Assembly: GCA_029237695.1 (NCBI GenBank)
Contig: CM055275.1
Coordinates: 9,250,899 to 9,314,898, forward strand
Direction: 5' to 3'
Origin: Conchocele bisecta
Lineage: Eukaryota; Mollusca; Bivalvia; Lucinida; Thyasiridae
Length of the DNA stretch: 64,000 bases
Under the pieces are notes generated by a model. The model worked only from the letters and a program-made list of their open reading frames with translations. It made no database searches and was not told where the DNA came from. The translations under genes and the position numbers were made by a program. How positions within the stretch are numbered: the stretch's first letter is position 1; each line of letters begins with the position of its first letter. Positions 10,556-20,479 of the stretch are shown here, piece after piece.

Positions 10556-11185
10556 GTTCCTTAATTGAATGGTATATACATCACTGTGACTTGTAATATA
10601 CTGAAAGTGGACTATGAGTAAAAACAACAAAACTGTATTCCAGTTATATTCACTGTCTATTATTCTTGTAATTTCAAGAGTTCCTTATATAAAATCATTT
10701 GCTATTTGGCGGCCATTTTGAATATTATCTCGAATTAAGTTGAATTAAGTGATTCAGAAAATTATTTTAAAGTATATTTCAAACTGAACTTAAATATATT
10801 TATTGCCAGGTTGTGACATTATATAATTATGAAAAATATATGAAAAATGCACATGAAAAGGCAATTTTTTATTTCATGGCGGCCATATTGGCAGCCATCT
10901 TAAAGCTGTATGCTACTATTATTCTAGTAAAATTAACAGTAATGATGTCGTCATTTATTCTAAATCATATTAAAAAACAATCAGTACATATATGTTCTCA
11001 ATAACGATACTGAATGTGACCTTGATATTTGTGGCGGCCTCCTTAGGCGTCATTTCGAATAACGTCTTCGTTCTGCAGATGCCGCAATGGCATTACGCGG
11101 ATCTATTTAACGTCCACCCACCTGTCAGCTAGCTCTTGCTATTTGCAGTACTAGTTGTTCAAAGGTACATGCCCACTCAGTAAGC
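10556..11185. repeat. ~600-bp spacer repeat, copy 1
   Basis: The sequence from TTCCTTAATTGAATGGTATA to AAAGGTACATGCCCACTC recurs at 14,818-15,385. In this copy it leads into the third Thr-exon block; in the other copy it does not. A 63-codon ORF at 10,813 lies in it and is not conserved. Confidence 0.7.
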
Positions 11186-11516
11186 ACAAACTGTTATATA
11201 TAGCTGTGACTTTATAATCAGTCGAAATTAATTCTTTTTCAGATAAGACATTTAATTAGTACAACTAATTAAAAATATAAGGTCTAATTTGCATGTGAAA
11301 ATGGCTGATACCACAACGAGTCACTATCAGTAAAATAATATCACTTAAAGATTATAATGTTTATAGCGGGCACGTGTAAATTTCAGGCCTGGTGTAACAG
11401 TGACACACTTATACTCTTATTTAATTCCTATAAACTACATTGTGTACCTACTGAGTGGGCATGTGCCTTTAAAGGACTCAACCCGGCTTCTGTTTATTGT
11501 GACTCATTTGATTCAG

Positions 11517-11726
11517 CGACAACCACAACTGCGACGACTACCACGGTTACCGAACCAACGACAACTACCATAGTTACCGAACAAACCACAAATACAACAA
11601 CTGCCGAAATAAAAACAACCACTACAACTACACAACCTCCGGATACTACAGTTACTACGACAAAAGGTCCTACCACAAAAGCTCCAAATGCCACAGTCAC
11701 TACTAGCCGGACACCCGGAGCAGCAG
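11517..11726 (+). CDS. Threonine-rich mucin-like exon C (phase 1-1)
   Basis: A 70-codon exon with acceptor (CATTTGATTCAG) and donor (CAG|GTAATG), both phase 1. It is three codons longer than exons A and B and richer in Thr (TTTTTTQPPDTTVTTTKGPT), with the same TPGAAG ending. It is the closest Thr exon upstream of the TSP1/vWA array (5.5 kb), so it is the best candidate to be spliced to it. No signal peptide or start exon was found upstream. Confidence 0.7.
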
Positions 11727-12027
11727 GTAATGTGATGGTATCATGTCTGTAAAAGCAATTTATCACTTTATGGTTGACCATCAACCATTGGCGTATATGC
11801 TTAGCTTGGTTTATCAGGGTGTGGAATCACGTGATTTCCGAACGCTGTGACGTCAAGTCAAATTCTTCCGTTTTGTTGTGAAGATTTTAAAGAACATGTG
11901 CTGTACAAATGATGTCATAGATTACATCACATCAAATCATGTTCGGAAACGTTCGGTACCACGTGAACCCATACCCCGTTACGAGCAAATAACTGTAACA
12001 ACTTTGTCCGATTTTAGTGTGAATGGC

Positions 12028-12202
12028 AGGGGGCGTTTCACTAAATGTCGTATGACTAAAATTTTTGTTTGACAATTTCACATTTTCTTGTAAATACTTA
12101 TTGGCAGTCTATGCTCAATCCATCAATTGAAATTTCCAGACGATCCTAAATTTGCACTTACGGACATTTTCGCCGTACGAAGTTTAGTGAAACGGGCCCC
12201 AG
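12028..12202. mobile_element. GGGCCCGTTTCACTAAA MITE, divergent copy
   Basis: Inverted ends GGGGGCGTTTCACTAAA and TTTAGTGAAACGGGCCCC enclose ~140 bases with inner complementary AAATTT/ACGGACATTTT segments. The same family sits in the intron between vWA exons 1 and 2 of every unit. Confidence 0.75.
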
Positions 12203-12429
12203 CTGATAAGTACATATAAGACGCTGTTTGTCATTCAATCAATAAGAATTCTAGTGTTTCATTATCATATTCCTGTTTGTGTGATTTTGTGACCGGTGTA
12301 GCTCCTCATCAAATAGCACACTCCAGTAGCACGATAACGTTCTACATTGCATGCTATATGCTTCAAACCTGTTTCATTTTATGCAATGCAGATTCTGTCA
12401 CACAGTAAAACATACACACATATATGAAT

Positions 12430-13040
12430 GGCGACTAGACCTTCGGACTCAACGCACTTTAAACAGAGCAACTGTTGTTCATACTGCAGAAAACGCAACA
12501 GCCCCTCGTTTTATTATGCCCCCGCCACCGAATGGTGAGGGGGGCATATAGTGTTTCCGGCGTTCGTACGTACGTACATCCCGAAACCTTAACGCTCGGG
12601 TAAATGTCTGTCCCGTGACAAATGCACATTCATCCCGCCCCCACTAAGCCCAGGGTCAATATCACAGTCTTGGTGCGTTCACATTCGTCCCGCCCCCACT
12701 AAGCCCAGGGTCAAGGTCACAGACTTGGTGCGTTCGAAACCCTAACGCTCGGATAAATGGCTTATAAGTTATGTTTCCTTGCTCGGATCTGCTTCATATT
12801 TCGGACACACATTGCCCCAATATTTCTCTACCGCCGTGTGAAAAGTCCACATTCGTCTCGCCCCCACTAAGCCCAGGGTCAAGGTCACAGACTTGTGCGT
12901 TCGAAACCTTAACGCATTTGGAGCAGGGAAAATTCTGCTCTTGTCCGTACATCTTTGGTACTGGAATTGGAAGGCATATGGTGAAATAACAACTTTTTGT
13001 TTTTACACTTTGGCATATGCATAGAAGACTGGATTCAACC
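12430..13040. mobile_element. Hairpin + ACGT run + ~168-bp tandem cores, block 1
   Basis: The order is: a head shared with 4,130-4,200 (CCTTCGGACTCAACGCACTT), a hairpin at 12,514-12,548 (TATGCCCCC...GGGGGGCATA), a CGTACGTACGTAC run, then core repeats with GCCCCCACTAAGCCCAGGGT and CTTGCTCGGATCTGCTTCA. The structure is like the non-autonomous pearl/Helentron-type elements of bivalves. No replication protein is encoded. Confidence 0.55.
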
Positions 13041-13419
13041 ACTCAAACGTTATGTAGTTTTGTAATTTTGTAGTTTTGTAGTTTTGTTGTATGACCGTAC
13101 AAGCGGTGGTTATATTGTTGATGAGGCGCGAAAGCAACTTTTTACGGAAAATAGTAGGGCACTTGATTGCGTGGATCAAATAATATCACGTATTTATAGC
13201 ATATATATGTAGACCTGTACCGGATGTTTCATATCAGTCATCAGTATTAAACATCATTAAGATTTTGCAAACAAGCCCATCAGTTTAACCTTGTGAAAAC
13301 ACAGAACAATATGACGAATATAAAATCACATGCAAATTATGGTCGTGAAGAAATCTTACAGATTTCCTTATGAACATTGCAGATTATGTCACACTGTAAG
13401 ACATACACACATATATGCA

Positions 13420-13660
13420 TGGCGATTAGACCATCTGATTCAGCGCACTTCAAACAGAGCAACTGTTTGTCATACTACAAAAAACGCAACAGCCCCTGGT
13501 TTTATTATGGCCCCGCCACCGAATGGTGAGGGGGGCAGATAGTGTTACCGGCGTCCGTACGTACGTACGTACGTCCCGAAACCGTAACGCTTGGGTAAAT
13601 GGCTGCCCTGTGACAAATCCACATTCGTCCCGCCCCCAGTAAGCCCAGGGTGAAACCGGT
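13420..13660. mobile_element. Hairpin + ACGT run, block 2 (short)
   Basis: Same head, hairpin at 13,505-13,538 and (ACGT)n run, but the core array is cut after about one half monomer (GCCCCCAGTAAGCCCAGGG) and joins unrelated sequence. Confidence 0.55.
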
Positions 13661-13737
13661 TTCATTGATGAATGACGAAAATTTCAGATTCTGTCACACT
13701 GTAAAACATACACACATATACACACCAGCCCATGGTT

Positions 13738-14765
13738 TTATTATGCCCCCACCACCGAATGGTGAGCGGGGCAGATAGTGTACGTACGTACGTCACGAAA
13801 CCTTAAAGCTCGGGTAAATGGCTGCCCTGTGACAAATGCACATTCATCCCGCCCCCACTAAGCCCAAGGTCAAGGTCACAGTCTGGGTGCGTTCGAAACC
13901 TTAACGCTCGGGTAAACGGGTTATTATTTCTGTTTCCTTGCTCAGATCTGCTTCACATTTCACACACGGATTGGTCCAATGGTCCTCTAGCGCTCTGTGT
14001 CAAATCCACATTCGTCCCGCCCCCGCTAAGCCCAGGGTCAAGGTCACAGTATTCGTGCGTTCGAAACCTTAACGCTCGGGTAAATGGCTTATAATTTATG
14101 TTTCCTTGCTCGGATCTGTCTCACTTTTCACACACGGATTGCTCCAATGGTCCTCTATCGCCCTGTGACAAGTCCACGTTCGTCCCGCCCCCATTAATCC
14201 CAGGGTTAAGTTCACAGAAATGGTGCGTTCGAAACCTTAACGCTCGGGTAAATGGCTTATCATTTCTGTTTTCATGCTTGGATCTGCTTCACATATCACA
14301 CACGCAGTGCTCTAATGGTCCTCTAGCGCGCTGTGACAAATCTACTTTCGTCCCGCACCGCTAAGCCCAGGGTCAAGGTCACAGACTTGGAGCGTTCTAA
14401 ACCTTAACGCTCTGGTAAATGGCTTATAATTTATGTTTCCTTGCTCAGATCTGCTTCAAATTTCACGCACGCGTTGCTCCAATGGTCCTCTATCACAGTG
14501 TGACAAATCTACATTCATCGCGCCACCTCTAAGCCCAGGGTCAAGGTCACAGACTTTGTGCATTCGAAACCTTAACTCTCGGGTAAATGGCTTATAATTT
14601 ATGTTTTCTTGCTCGGATCTGCTTGACATTTCACAGACGCAGTGCTCCAATGGTCCTCTACCATCCTGTGACAAATCCACATTCGCCTCCCACACCGCTA
14701 AGCCTAGGGTCAATGTCACAGACTTCGTGCGTTTGAAACCTTAACGCTCGGGTAAACGGCCTCGT
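13738..14765. repeat. Hairpin + ~168-bp tandem-core satellite, block 3
   Basis: Hairpin at 13,742-13,773, (ACGT)n, then about six monomers marked by CTTGCTCGGATCTGCTTCAC-like motifs near 13,938, 14,104, 14,271, 14,440 and 14,608, a period of 166-169 bases. The ORFs over this stretch are repeat translations. Confidence 0.75.
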
Positions 14766-14817
14766 TTTCTTTGGCTGCCAGCGGGGGCATTCGGGTGCCG
14801 ACAGGCCACATTTCTCG

Positions 14818-15385
14818 TTCCTTAATTGAATGGTATATACATCACTGTGACTTGTAAGGTACTGAAAGACTATACTTTAAAACAACAAAACTGTATTCCA
14901 ATTATATTCACTGTCTATTATTCTTGTAATTTCACGAGTTCCTTATATAAAATCATCTGCTACTTGGCGGCCATTTTGAATATAATCTCGAATGCATAAA
15001 GTGATTCAGTAAATTGCTTTAAAGTGTATTCATTTCAAACTGAACGTAAATATATTTATTGCCAGGTTGTGACATAATATATGAAAAATATATGAAAAAT
15101 GCACTTCTTTATTTCATGACGGCCATTTTGGCAGCCATCTTAAAGCTGTATGCTACTATTATTCTAGTAAAATTAATAGAAATTATGCCGTAATTCATTC
15201 CAAATAATATACAAACAAAATCAGTACATATATATTATATATTCTCAATAACGATACTGAATGTGACTTTGATAGTTGTGGGTGTAAATAGGCGCATGTT
15301 TTGTTAGCCTATTTACCGTCCACGCACCTGTCAGCTAGCTCTTTCTAGTTGCATTACCAATTGTTTAAAGGTACATGCCCACTCT
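14818..15385. repeat. ~600-bp spacer repeat, copy 2
   Basis: Matches 10,556-11,185. The next 430 bases (to 15,828) contain no recognised gene; part of them (15,430-15,590) resembles 4,540-4,700 in inverted orientation. Confidence 0.65.
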
Positions 15386-15828
15386 GTAAGTACAATCTGT
15401 TATTTATATCAGAGACATCTTCTGATTGCGGAATCGATAGGTCGTGATTTTAATCTGAATTGTGCATTTTGTGATACAAGCATGCAATTTGCTACAGTCA
15501 TAGATCAAACCATATTAAAGGATTTTAGCTATAGGGACATTCCAGATTCGTCACGTGACTGAAATGGCGGCCATTTTAAAGATGGGTGCCGATAATATTA
15601 CATGCCTGTATTGTACGGTAAGTGCATGGAATTAATTTGTCTGAATAATGCTAATAATAAGTATTTTTTCCTCTCACAATATATAACATGTTATATAATT
15701 GAATAACTGTACTATCAATACGAGATACATGTTTAAAAAATGGCTAACATTTTAGTATGGTCGCCAAAATAGCTCTGAAAATCATATATTTTAGTATGTT
15801 TTCAAATACTTGATGCACATGACACGAA

Positions 15829-16500
15829 CCGTCCGTCCGTCCGTCCGTCCGTCCGGTCCGTCCGTCCGTCCGTCAGAGAAATATTGTTATAACTTCAATT
15901 TCCTTCATCTAAAATGCTGAATATTTCACATATGAATTCCTGTAAGGCTCTAATACCATGCTGTGCCAAATCCACGACCGTCGGACCCCGCTGATTCCAA
16001 TGTCAAGGTCAAATACTTGATCTCTTTATAAAAATTTACATTAGAGAAATAAGTTATAACTTCTATTTCCTTCTTTGAAAATTCTAAATATTTCAGACAT
16101 ACATTCCTCTAAGGTTGTACCATCATGCTGTGACAAATCTACGACCGTCAAACCCACGCTGATCCCATGGTTACGGTGACATAGTCTCTTTACAAAACTT
16201 AACATCAGAGAAATATGTTATAACTTCTATTTCTTTCATCGAAAATTCTTAATATTTTAAGCATGCATTCCTCTAAGGCTCTACTATCATGCTGTGATAA
16301 ATCCCCGCTGATCTCGAGGTCAAGGTCAGATACTTAGTCTCTTTACAAAACTTAACATCAGATACATTGGTTATAACTTCTATTTCCTTGCTCGGATCTG
16401 CTTCACATTTCACACACGCATTGTTCCAATGGAACTCTACCACCCTGTGACAAATTCACGTTCGTGCCCCCCGCTAAGCCCAGTGAAGGTCACAAGCCCA
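15829..16500. repeat. (CCGT)n microsatellite and ~166-bp tandem cores before unit 1
   Basis: (CCGT)n at 15,829-15,874 is followed by four monomers starting with TATAACTTCTATTTCCTT-like motifs (near 15,887, 16,054, 16,220, 16,374). The last monomer grades into the CTTGCTCGGATCTGCTTCAC type. The same core array is embedded inside the tyrosine-recombinase gene of every DIRS relic to the right. Confidence 0.75.
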
Positions 16501-16532
16501 CGCACTTGAACTTTTTTTTCTTTACATATTTA

Positions 16533-16835
16533 GGGGTACCTGGGCCCACGCGGGGGGTATTCCGTAAGCCTCGCTTATTGCCCAATCTAGTTCTGGTATG
16601 TATAGACTGCAATGTATTCTGCGTGGTATAAAGCGAAGCCAAGGGGATACTGCACATACCAGAATGTCCATCACATACAACGTCCTCAGTCAGATATGTG
16701 ATTTGTTGCATTCAGGAGTTTGTGCTCCAATGTTGGATTTGACGCTATTTGACATCATTCTAGTCACTGACTCACTTAGCTTTCTGCGGGTCGATTTGAA
16801 CACATCTTGTCTCTCGCTCACAAATAAATAATGTC
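16533..16835 (+). pseudogene. DIRS-like tyrosine recombinase fragment (relic 0)
   Basis: The frame from 16,598 reads LQCILRGIKRSQGDTA and then SITYNVLSQICDLLHSGV. This matches the linker/start of the catalytic domain of DIRS/Crypton-type recombinases (RGxKRSQG, RLPIT pattern). It breaks at about 16,750, where the LRCGEF segment with the catalytic Arg should follow, and joins a 60-bp minisatellite remnant. It lies 5' of the TSP1 exon of unit 1, as in the other units. Confidence 0.7.
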
Positions 16836-17105
16836 TGGCACATGTTGATCTGATGACATTCAGCTACAGATAGCAGTTAGCTCCCAATCAGGAGCCAAAT
16901 ATGCTATCCATGTTTTATGTATATGAAGGTGATATGTGCGTATTGTACCGGTACTATGGTAGTTAGTGCATGTTACACATGTATCATATGTATGGTGGGA
17001 GTGGGACCGGGTTGACTTTAAGATATAGCCTTTGGTCCAGTTACAGCATACATAGATCACCCTGAAATGATAGGTAATATATAATTGCACCATATATTAT
17101 GAGTG

Positions 17106-17114
17106 TATAAATAA
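17106..17114 (+). promoter_or_regulatory. TATAAATAA box ~93 bp before TSP1 exon (unit 1)
   Basis: A consensus TATA element is kept in every unit (also at 25,791, 33,489, 42,217, 47,844 and in mirror orientation near 55,120 and 61,831). It could be a promoter if each unit is its own gene, but no initiator Met in the TSP1 frame follows, and AT-rich introns produce such motifs by chance. Low confidence. Confidence 0.25.
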
Positions 17115-17206
17115 GGATTTATCAGCAAATATCAGGAACCTCAAATCCTGATTTCAGGATATATATTGAAAATTCCCCGCCTCTGACTGTGCTTGTGCAA
17201 TTTCAG

Positions 17207-17446
17207 TCGATGGCGGGTGGACCCATTGGGGGTCATACTCCCCATGTACAAAAAGTTGTGGCACCGGCACCCACTTCCAGCAGAGGTTCTGTACGAACCC
17301 ACAGCCTGCGAATGGCGGCAAACAGTGTGTTGGCTCCAATAAACAGACAACAAACTGTAACACGCAAGCTTGTCCAACGACCGCTACCAACACAACAACA
17401 ACAACGACGCTATTGCCCGAAACTCCAGCGCCCACAACTCCACCAG
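17207..17446 (+). CDS. Unit 1: thrombospondin type-1 repeat + Thr linker exon
   Basis: An 80-codon exon between acceptor (TGCAATTTCAG) and donor (CCAG|GTAACT), both introns phase 1. Residues about 2-53 form a TSP1 repeat: WTHW (C-mannosylation type W-x-x-W), CTKSC followed by GTG (C-x-x-S-C, the known O-fucose acceptor pattern of TSP1 repeats), a QQR strand, C..P...GGKQC, and a final NCNTQACP, giving six Cys. The rest is a Thr/Pro linker. Family knowledge: TSP1 repeats occur in secreted adhesion and matrix proteins. The position after W-x-x-W is Gly here (WGSYSP), against Val or Glu in other units. The overlapping frame starting at the ATGGCGGG inside the exon is out of frame and spurious. 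No start exon was found, so this is an internal exon. Confidence 0.88.
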
Positions 17447-18999
17447 GTAACTTTGATCACAGGAACCCGTTTCTGAGACGATTCTAATAATGTCTCTTTA
17501 TAGATATTATTATTAGCATTGTCTCTGAGACGGGTGCCTGTGACTTTGACGGCACAGAGATAGGGACCCATGATTATCACTTACAATGCTGAATTCAATT
17601 TCGTCGTCTGCTGTTTGTTTTTGTACGGGGGAAAGGAACGACATAGTAAGCGGACTGAAACCGTGGAATACCTTGCACTGATCAACAACATGGTTTGACA
17701 AAGGAAATGATTCTAAAATGTTGTCAAACCATGTTTGTTTTAGAAAGAAGACAAAACAAAAAACAACAGCCAACTATAATGTGTATTTCCCGTATTATAA
17801 AGGTTATACAACATGCTGAGCACATTCAGAGTGCTCGTGCACAAAATCTGGGAATTTGTTTGTGAAGTCTGACCTGTGCTCAATCTTAGCCGATCAAACT
17901 GACCGTTTTCAAGTACAAATTTCATGCTCGGAATATTTTATAATTACGGGCCCAGACAATTATGTGAAACAAGGGAAGGGAATGGCAGAGGCAATTTCTG
18001 GATAATTGACATTATTGATACCTGCTTGTCGTAAAACCTAAAATATATGCAGGTTTACAGTAGCCTATTTCATCAACTCCCCCAAAATATACTTTGGGGA
18101 GTTGATGTAGTTGTCTACAGATCAGCTTTGTGTCTAAATAATATTTTAACCACTGATTTCAAATTCTATGTGTATATTATTGTTGCAAAGGGATTGTGAA
18201 TTTTATAAGCCAAAGGTGAATATAAAGATTAATTAATTACGGTGGAAGAATTTTTATCGAGGCCGTACCGTTTGGAAGTATTTGCACTTTTAGGCAGGTG
18301 CGTGTTTGTTACATTCGGATGATTTGGTGTTTTTGGTTAAAAAATATTGTACCACTGATTTCAAATTAAATGTGTATTTTATTTTTGTAAAATGATTATG
18401 GAATTTATCACATGCAAATGAGGCAATACAGACTGTGCCTGGAGAAATAGGGCATATTTGACCAGTGTAGTTTCTGTAGCCGATTTCACCAAAATTGCAA
18501 AGTATACTTATCTTGCTAAATAAACTTTTAGATAGAAATTATTAATTTACGGATAAATTTATAATTTTTTATGTTACTGAATTTAATACATTATCACAGC
18601 CATTTTGGCTGTGATAATGTAATACATTCAGTATGATAATTCTGCATACTTTTATTCATCAAATATATGCAGTCATTAGTTCAATATGAAATAGTGCATT
18701 GTGGGGAAAATAAATGACTACTCCCTCAAAGTATACTTCGCTAAATAAGTATATTTGGCAATTTTGGTGAAATCGGCTACTGATCATATAGCGCACTCCC
18801 GGAGACTGATAACGATCTATATTGCTTGTTAGAAGCATGATGGATGTTTCATTGATGGAATGGCGAACAGTGCAGATCCAGATCAGATTGTGCGGATGCA
18901 CAGGCTGATCTGGATATGCACTGGTTGCAGAACAAATGCGACCAATTTATCCAATCACAGCAACATATAAACATCCTTTCTTTGTGTTTTCTTGTACAG
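17447..18999 (+). other. Unit 1 intron 1: hairpins and small conserved ORF
   Basis: Three stem-loops recur in full-length units: AACATGGTTTGACA...TGTCAAACCATGTT (about 17,688-17,735), CATCAACTCCCC...GGGGAGTTGATG (18,072-18,105), and TACATTATCACAGCC...GGCTGTGATAATGTA (18,588-18,623). The last is nested inside a larger inverted pair (GTAGCCGATTTCACCAAAATT at 18,476 against its complement at 18,760). Between the first two hairpins a ~61-codon frame is open in most units but has a stop in this one. Confidence 0.6.
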
Positions 19000-19237
19000 T
19001 GTGTAACCTGACTCTGCCAGTGGACGTTGTGTTTGTTCTCGACGCATCCGGCAGTGTGGGATCACAAAACTTCCAAACGATGTTAACATTCGTCAACAAA
19101 GTAGTAGATAGTTTCCCAGTTAACCAGAATGAAACTCACATCGGCTTGGTCACGTTTAGTAGCGACGCGCACCTTCAGTTCTATCTGAACCAATACTTCG
19201 ACAAAGCTGCCATCAAACAAGCCGTCTCTGAAACCAG
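19000..19237 (+). CDS. Unit 1: vWA domain exon 1 (MIDAS DxSxS)
   Basis: A 238-base exon; acceptor TTCTTGTACAG (phase 1), donor ACCAG|GTTTTC (phase 2). It encodes CNLTLPVDVVFVLDASGSV (first strand plus the MIDAS DASGS), helix 1 (QNFQTMLTFVNKVV), the second strand IGLVTFSS and the helix ending KQAVSET. The leading Cys probably pairs with the ACEG Cys in exon 3, as is usual at vWA domain edges. N-glycosylation sequons: NLT and NET. The donor is weak (GTTTTC), but the joined product reads AVSETS|YAGGG, which fits the vWA fold perfectly. Reading through the donor would add about 19 residues and a stop inside the adjoining SINE. Confidence 0.88.
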
Positions 19238-19269
19238 GTTTTCTTCTTATTCTATTTATACTATGGATG

Positions 19270-19450
19270 TGTTGTGGCCTAGGGGTTAGAACACCTGACA
19301 TAAAATCCGGAGATTGTGGGTTCAAACCTCACCTAGGCATCAAACATACTTTCATAGTATTTCCATCCCACAGGTCTGTCGGATGAGACTCTATATGTCT
19401 CTAAATGACTTCGCTTTGACTGGGATGTTAAACCTTTTTTTCACTTTCAC
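19270..19450 (+). mobile_element. tRNA-derived SINE-like insertion in intron 2 (unit 1)
   Basis: The head contains a box A-like TGGCCTAGGGG and a box B-like GGTTCAAACC at tRNA spacing, followed by a body with TCTGTCGGATGAGACTC and GGGATGTTAAACC. Copies lie at the same place in every unit, so it was present before the array grew. Its first bases are only about 30 bases from the vWA exon 1 donor. Confidence 0.65.
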
Positions 19451-19701
19451 TATCTATTTATACTGCAACATCCTCTTTCGGGGATGTACATGTACATACA
19501 ATCAAATACAATCGAGTTTTCCCAGTAATTAGCCGGTACCATATACAGCTGGATGGACTGAAGAAGTGTGGATAAAGTGTCTTGCTCAAGGATTCAACAA
19601 ATTACCTCTTGTGAGGCTGAAACCCACGACCATAGGATCAGCTGTCAGCATTGCTCTAGTCACAGACCTAATTTATTGTACAGCCTGATCAGCCTGTACA
19701 T

Positions 19702-19856
19702 CTGGGGCCCGTTTCACTAAACTTTGTACAACTAAAATGTTCGTAAGTGCAAAATTTGGATCGTCTGGAAACGTTGTTGATGTGAAATTTACAGACTATC
19801 ATAAGTTTGCACTTTCGAACATTTTAGTCGTACAAAGTTTAGTGAAACAGCCCCCA
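19702..19856. mobile_element. GGGCCCGTTTCACTAAA MITE in intron 2 (unit 1)
   Basis: ~155 bases with inverted ends CTGGGGCCCGTTTCACTAAA and TTTAGTGAAACAGCCCCCAG; the inner arms also pair (ACTAAAATGTTCG with CGAACATTTTAGT). It occupies the same place in every unit. Confidence 0.8.
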
Positions 19857-19971
19857 GTTATATATTATGTTATGAGTATACATATACAACACAATGGAAG
19901 AAAATATCTTCATTGAAAATCAGTTAATTCTTAGCATGTTTTTTCTTCATCAGAATGTATTTTCTTTTCAG

Positions 19972-20090
19972 CTATGCAGGTGGTGGAACTAATACGTACG
20001 GTGCCATCAAATATACGAGAGTGAATGTTTTCAATGCCACAAATGGAATGAGAAGCAATGCAGCAAAAATTGCTATTATTGTTACGGATG
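19972..20090 (+). CDS. Unit 1: vWA domain exon 2 (MIDAS Thr and Asp)
   Basis: A 119-base exon; acceptor TTTTCTTTTCAG (phase 2), donor GATG|GTGAGT (phase 1). It encodes YAGGGTNTYGAIKYTRVNVF, NATNGMR and KIAIIVTDG. The Thr in GGTNT and the Asp in VTDG are the second and third MIDAS metal ligands, so with DASGS in exon 1 the metal site is complete. NAT is a sequon. The donor is strong. Confidence 0.88.
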
Positions 20091-20136
20091 GTGAGTGGCA
20101 TATACCGCATAACCTGTGTATTCCACTATCATTAAA

Positions 20137-20359
20137 TGTGGCTGTGACTGGAGAAATGGGGCTTATGGGTTTTGTGACCAGTGTAACTCCTAATCAAACA
20201 GCACACTCATGTAGCATGAGAGCGATCTATGTTGCTTCGTAGATGTATAACGGGTGTTTCATTGATGGAATAGCGAAAATTGCAGATCCTGATAAGACTG
20301 TGCGGATGTACAGTCTGATCTGGATCTGCATGGGTCACAATTCTCCAGTCACAGCCACA
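20137..20359. mobile_element. ~225-bp TIR MITE beside the exon 2 donor (unit 1)
   Basis: Inverted ends TGTGGCTGTGACTGGAGAAA and TTCTCCAGTCACAGCCACA. The interior carries the dispersed motif GCAGATCCTGATAAGACTGT / CAGTCTGATCTGGATCTGCA, itself an inverted pair. Copies lie in the same position in all units; unit 4 has an internal deletion. Confidence 0.75.
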
Positions 20360-20479
20360 AACGTTTTTTTGTTTCAATTATTTTTGTTTATACTATGTAT
20401 ATGTTTTATCACTTTCATTAATGTGCATATCTGCATATATATAGTGTGATATACATCACAATTCCATAGATCATGTCAG

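Noticed and set aside
11494..11784. Val-rich minus-strand ORF
   Set aside because: It is the antisense of the Thr-rich exon C (ACN/ACA codons read as GTN/TGT) and has no splice or start context; the same applies to 5,143-5,376.
12560..14765. CRISPR-like array
   Set aside because: Periodic repeats lack short unique spacers; monomers are ~168-bp tandem copies in an intron-bearing eukaryotic context.
17189..17476. 95-codon ORF beginning at ATGCTTGTGCAA-like start over the TSP1 exon (and copies in other units)
   Set aside because: Out of frame with the six-Cys TSP1 reading; crosses the acceptor and donor. The minus-strand ORFs over the same exons are complements.
19270..19345. Functional tRNA gene
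   Set aside because: Box A and box B-like motifs are present, but no full cloverleaf with a good acceptor stem can be drawn and the copy is followed by a SINE body; called a SINE-like element.
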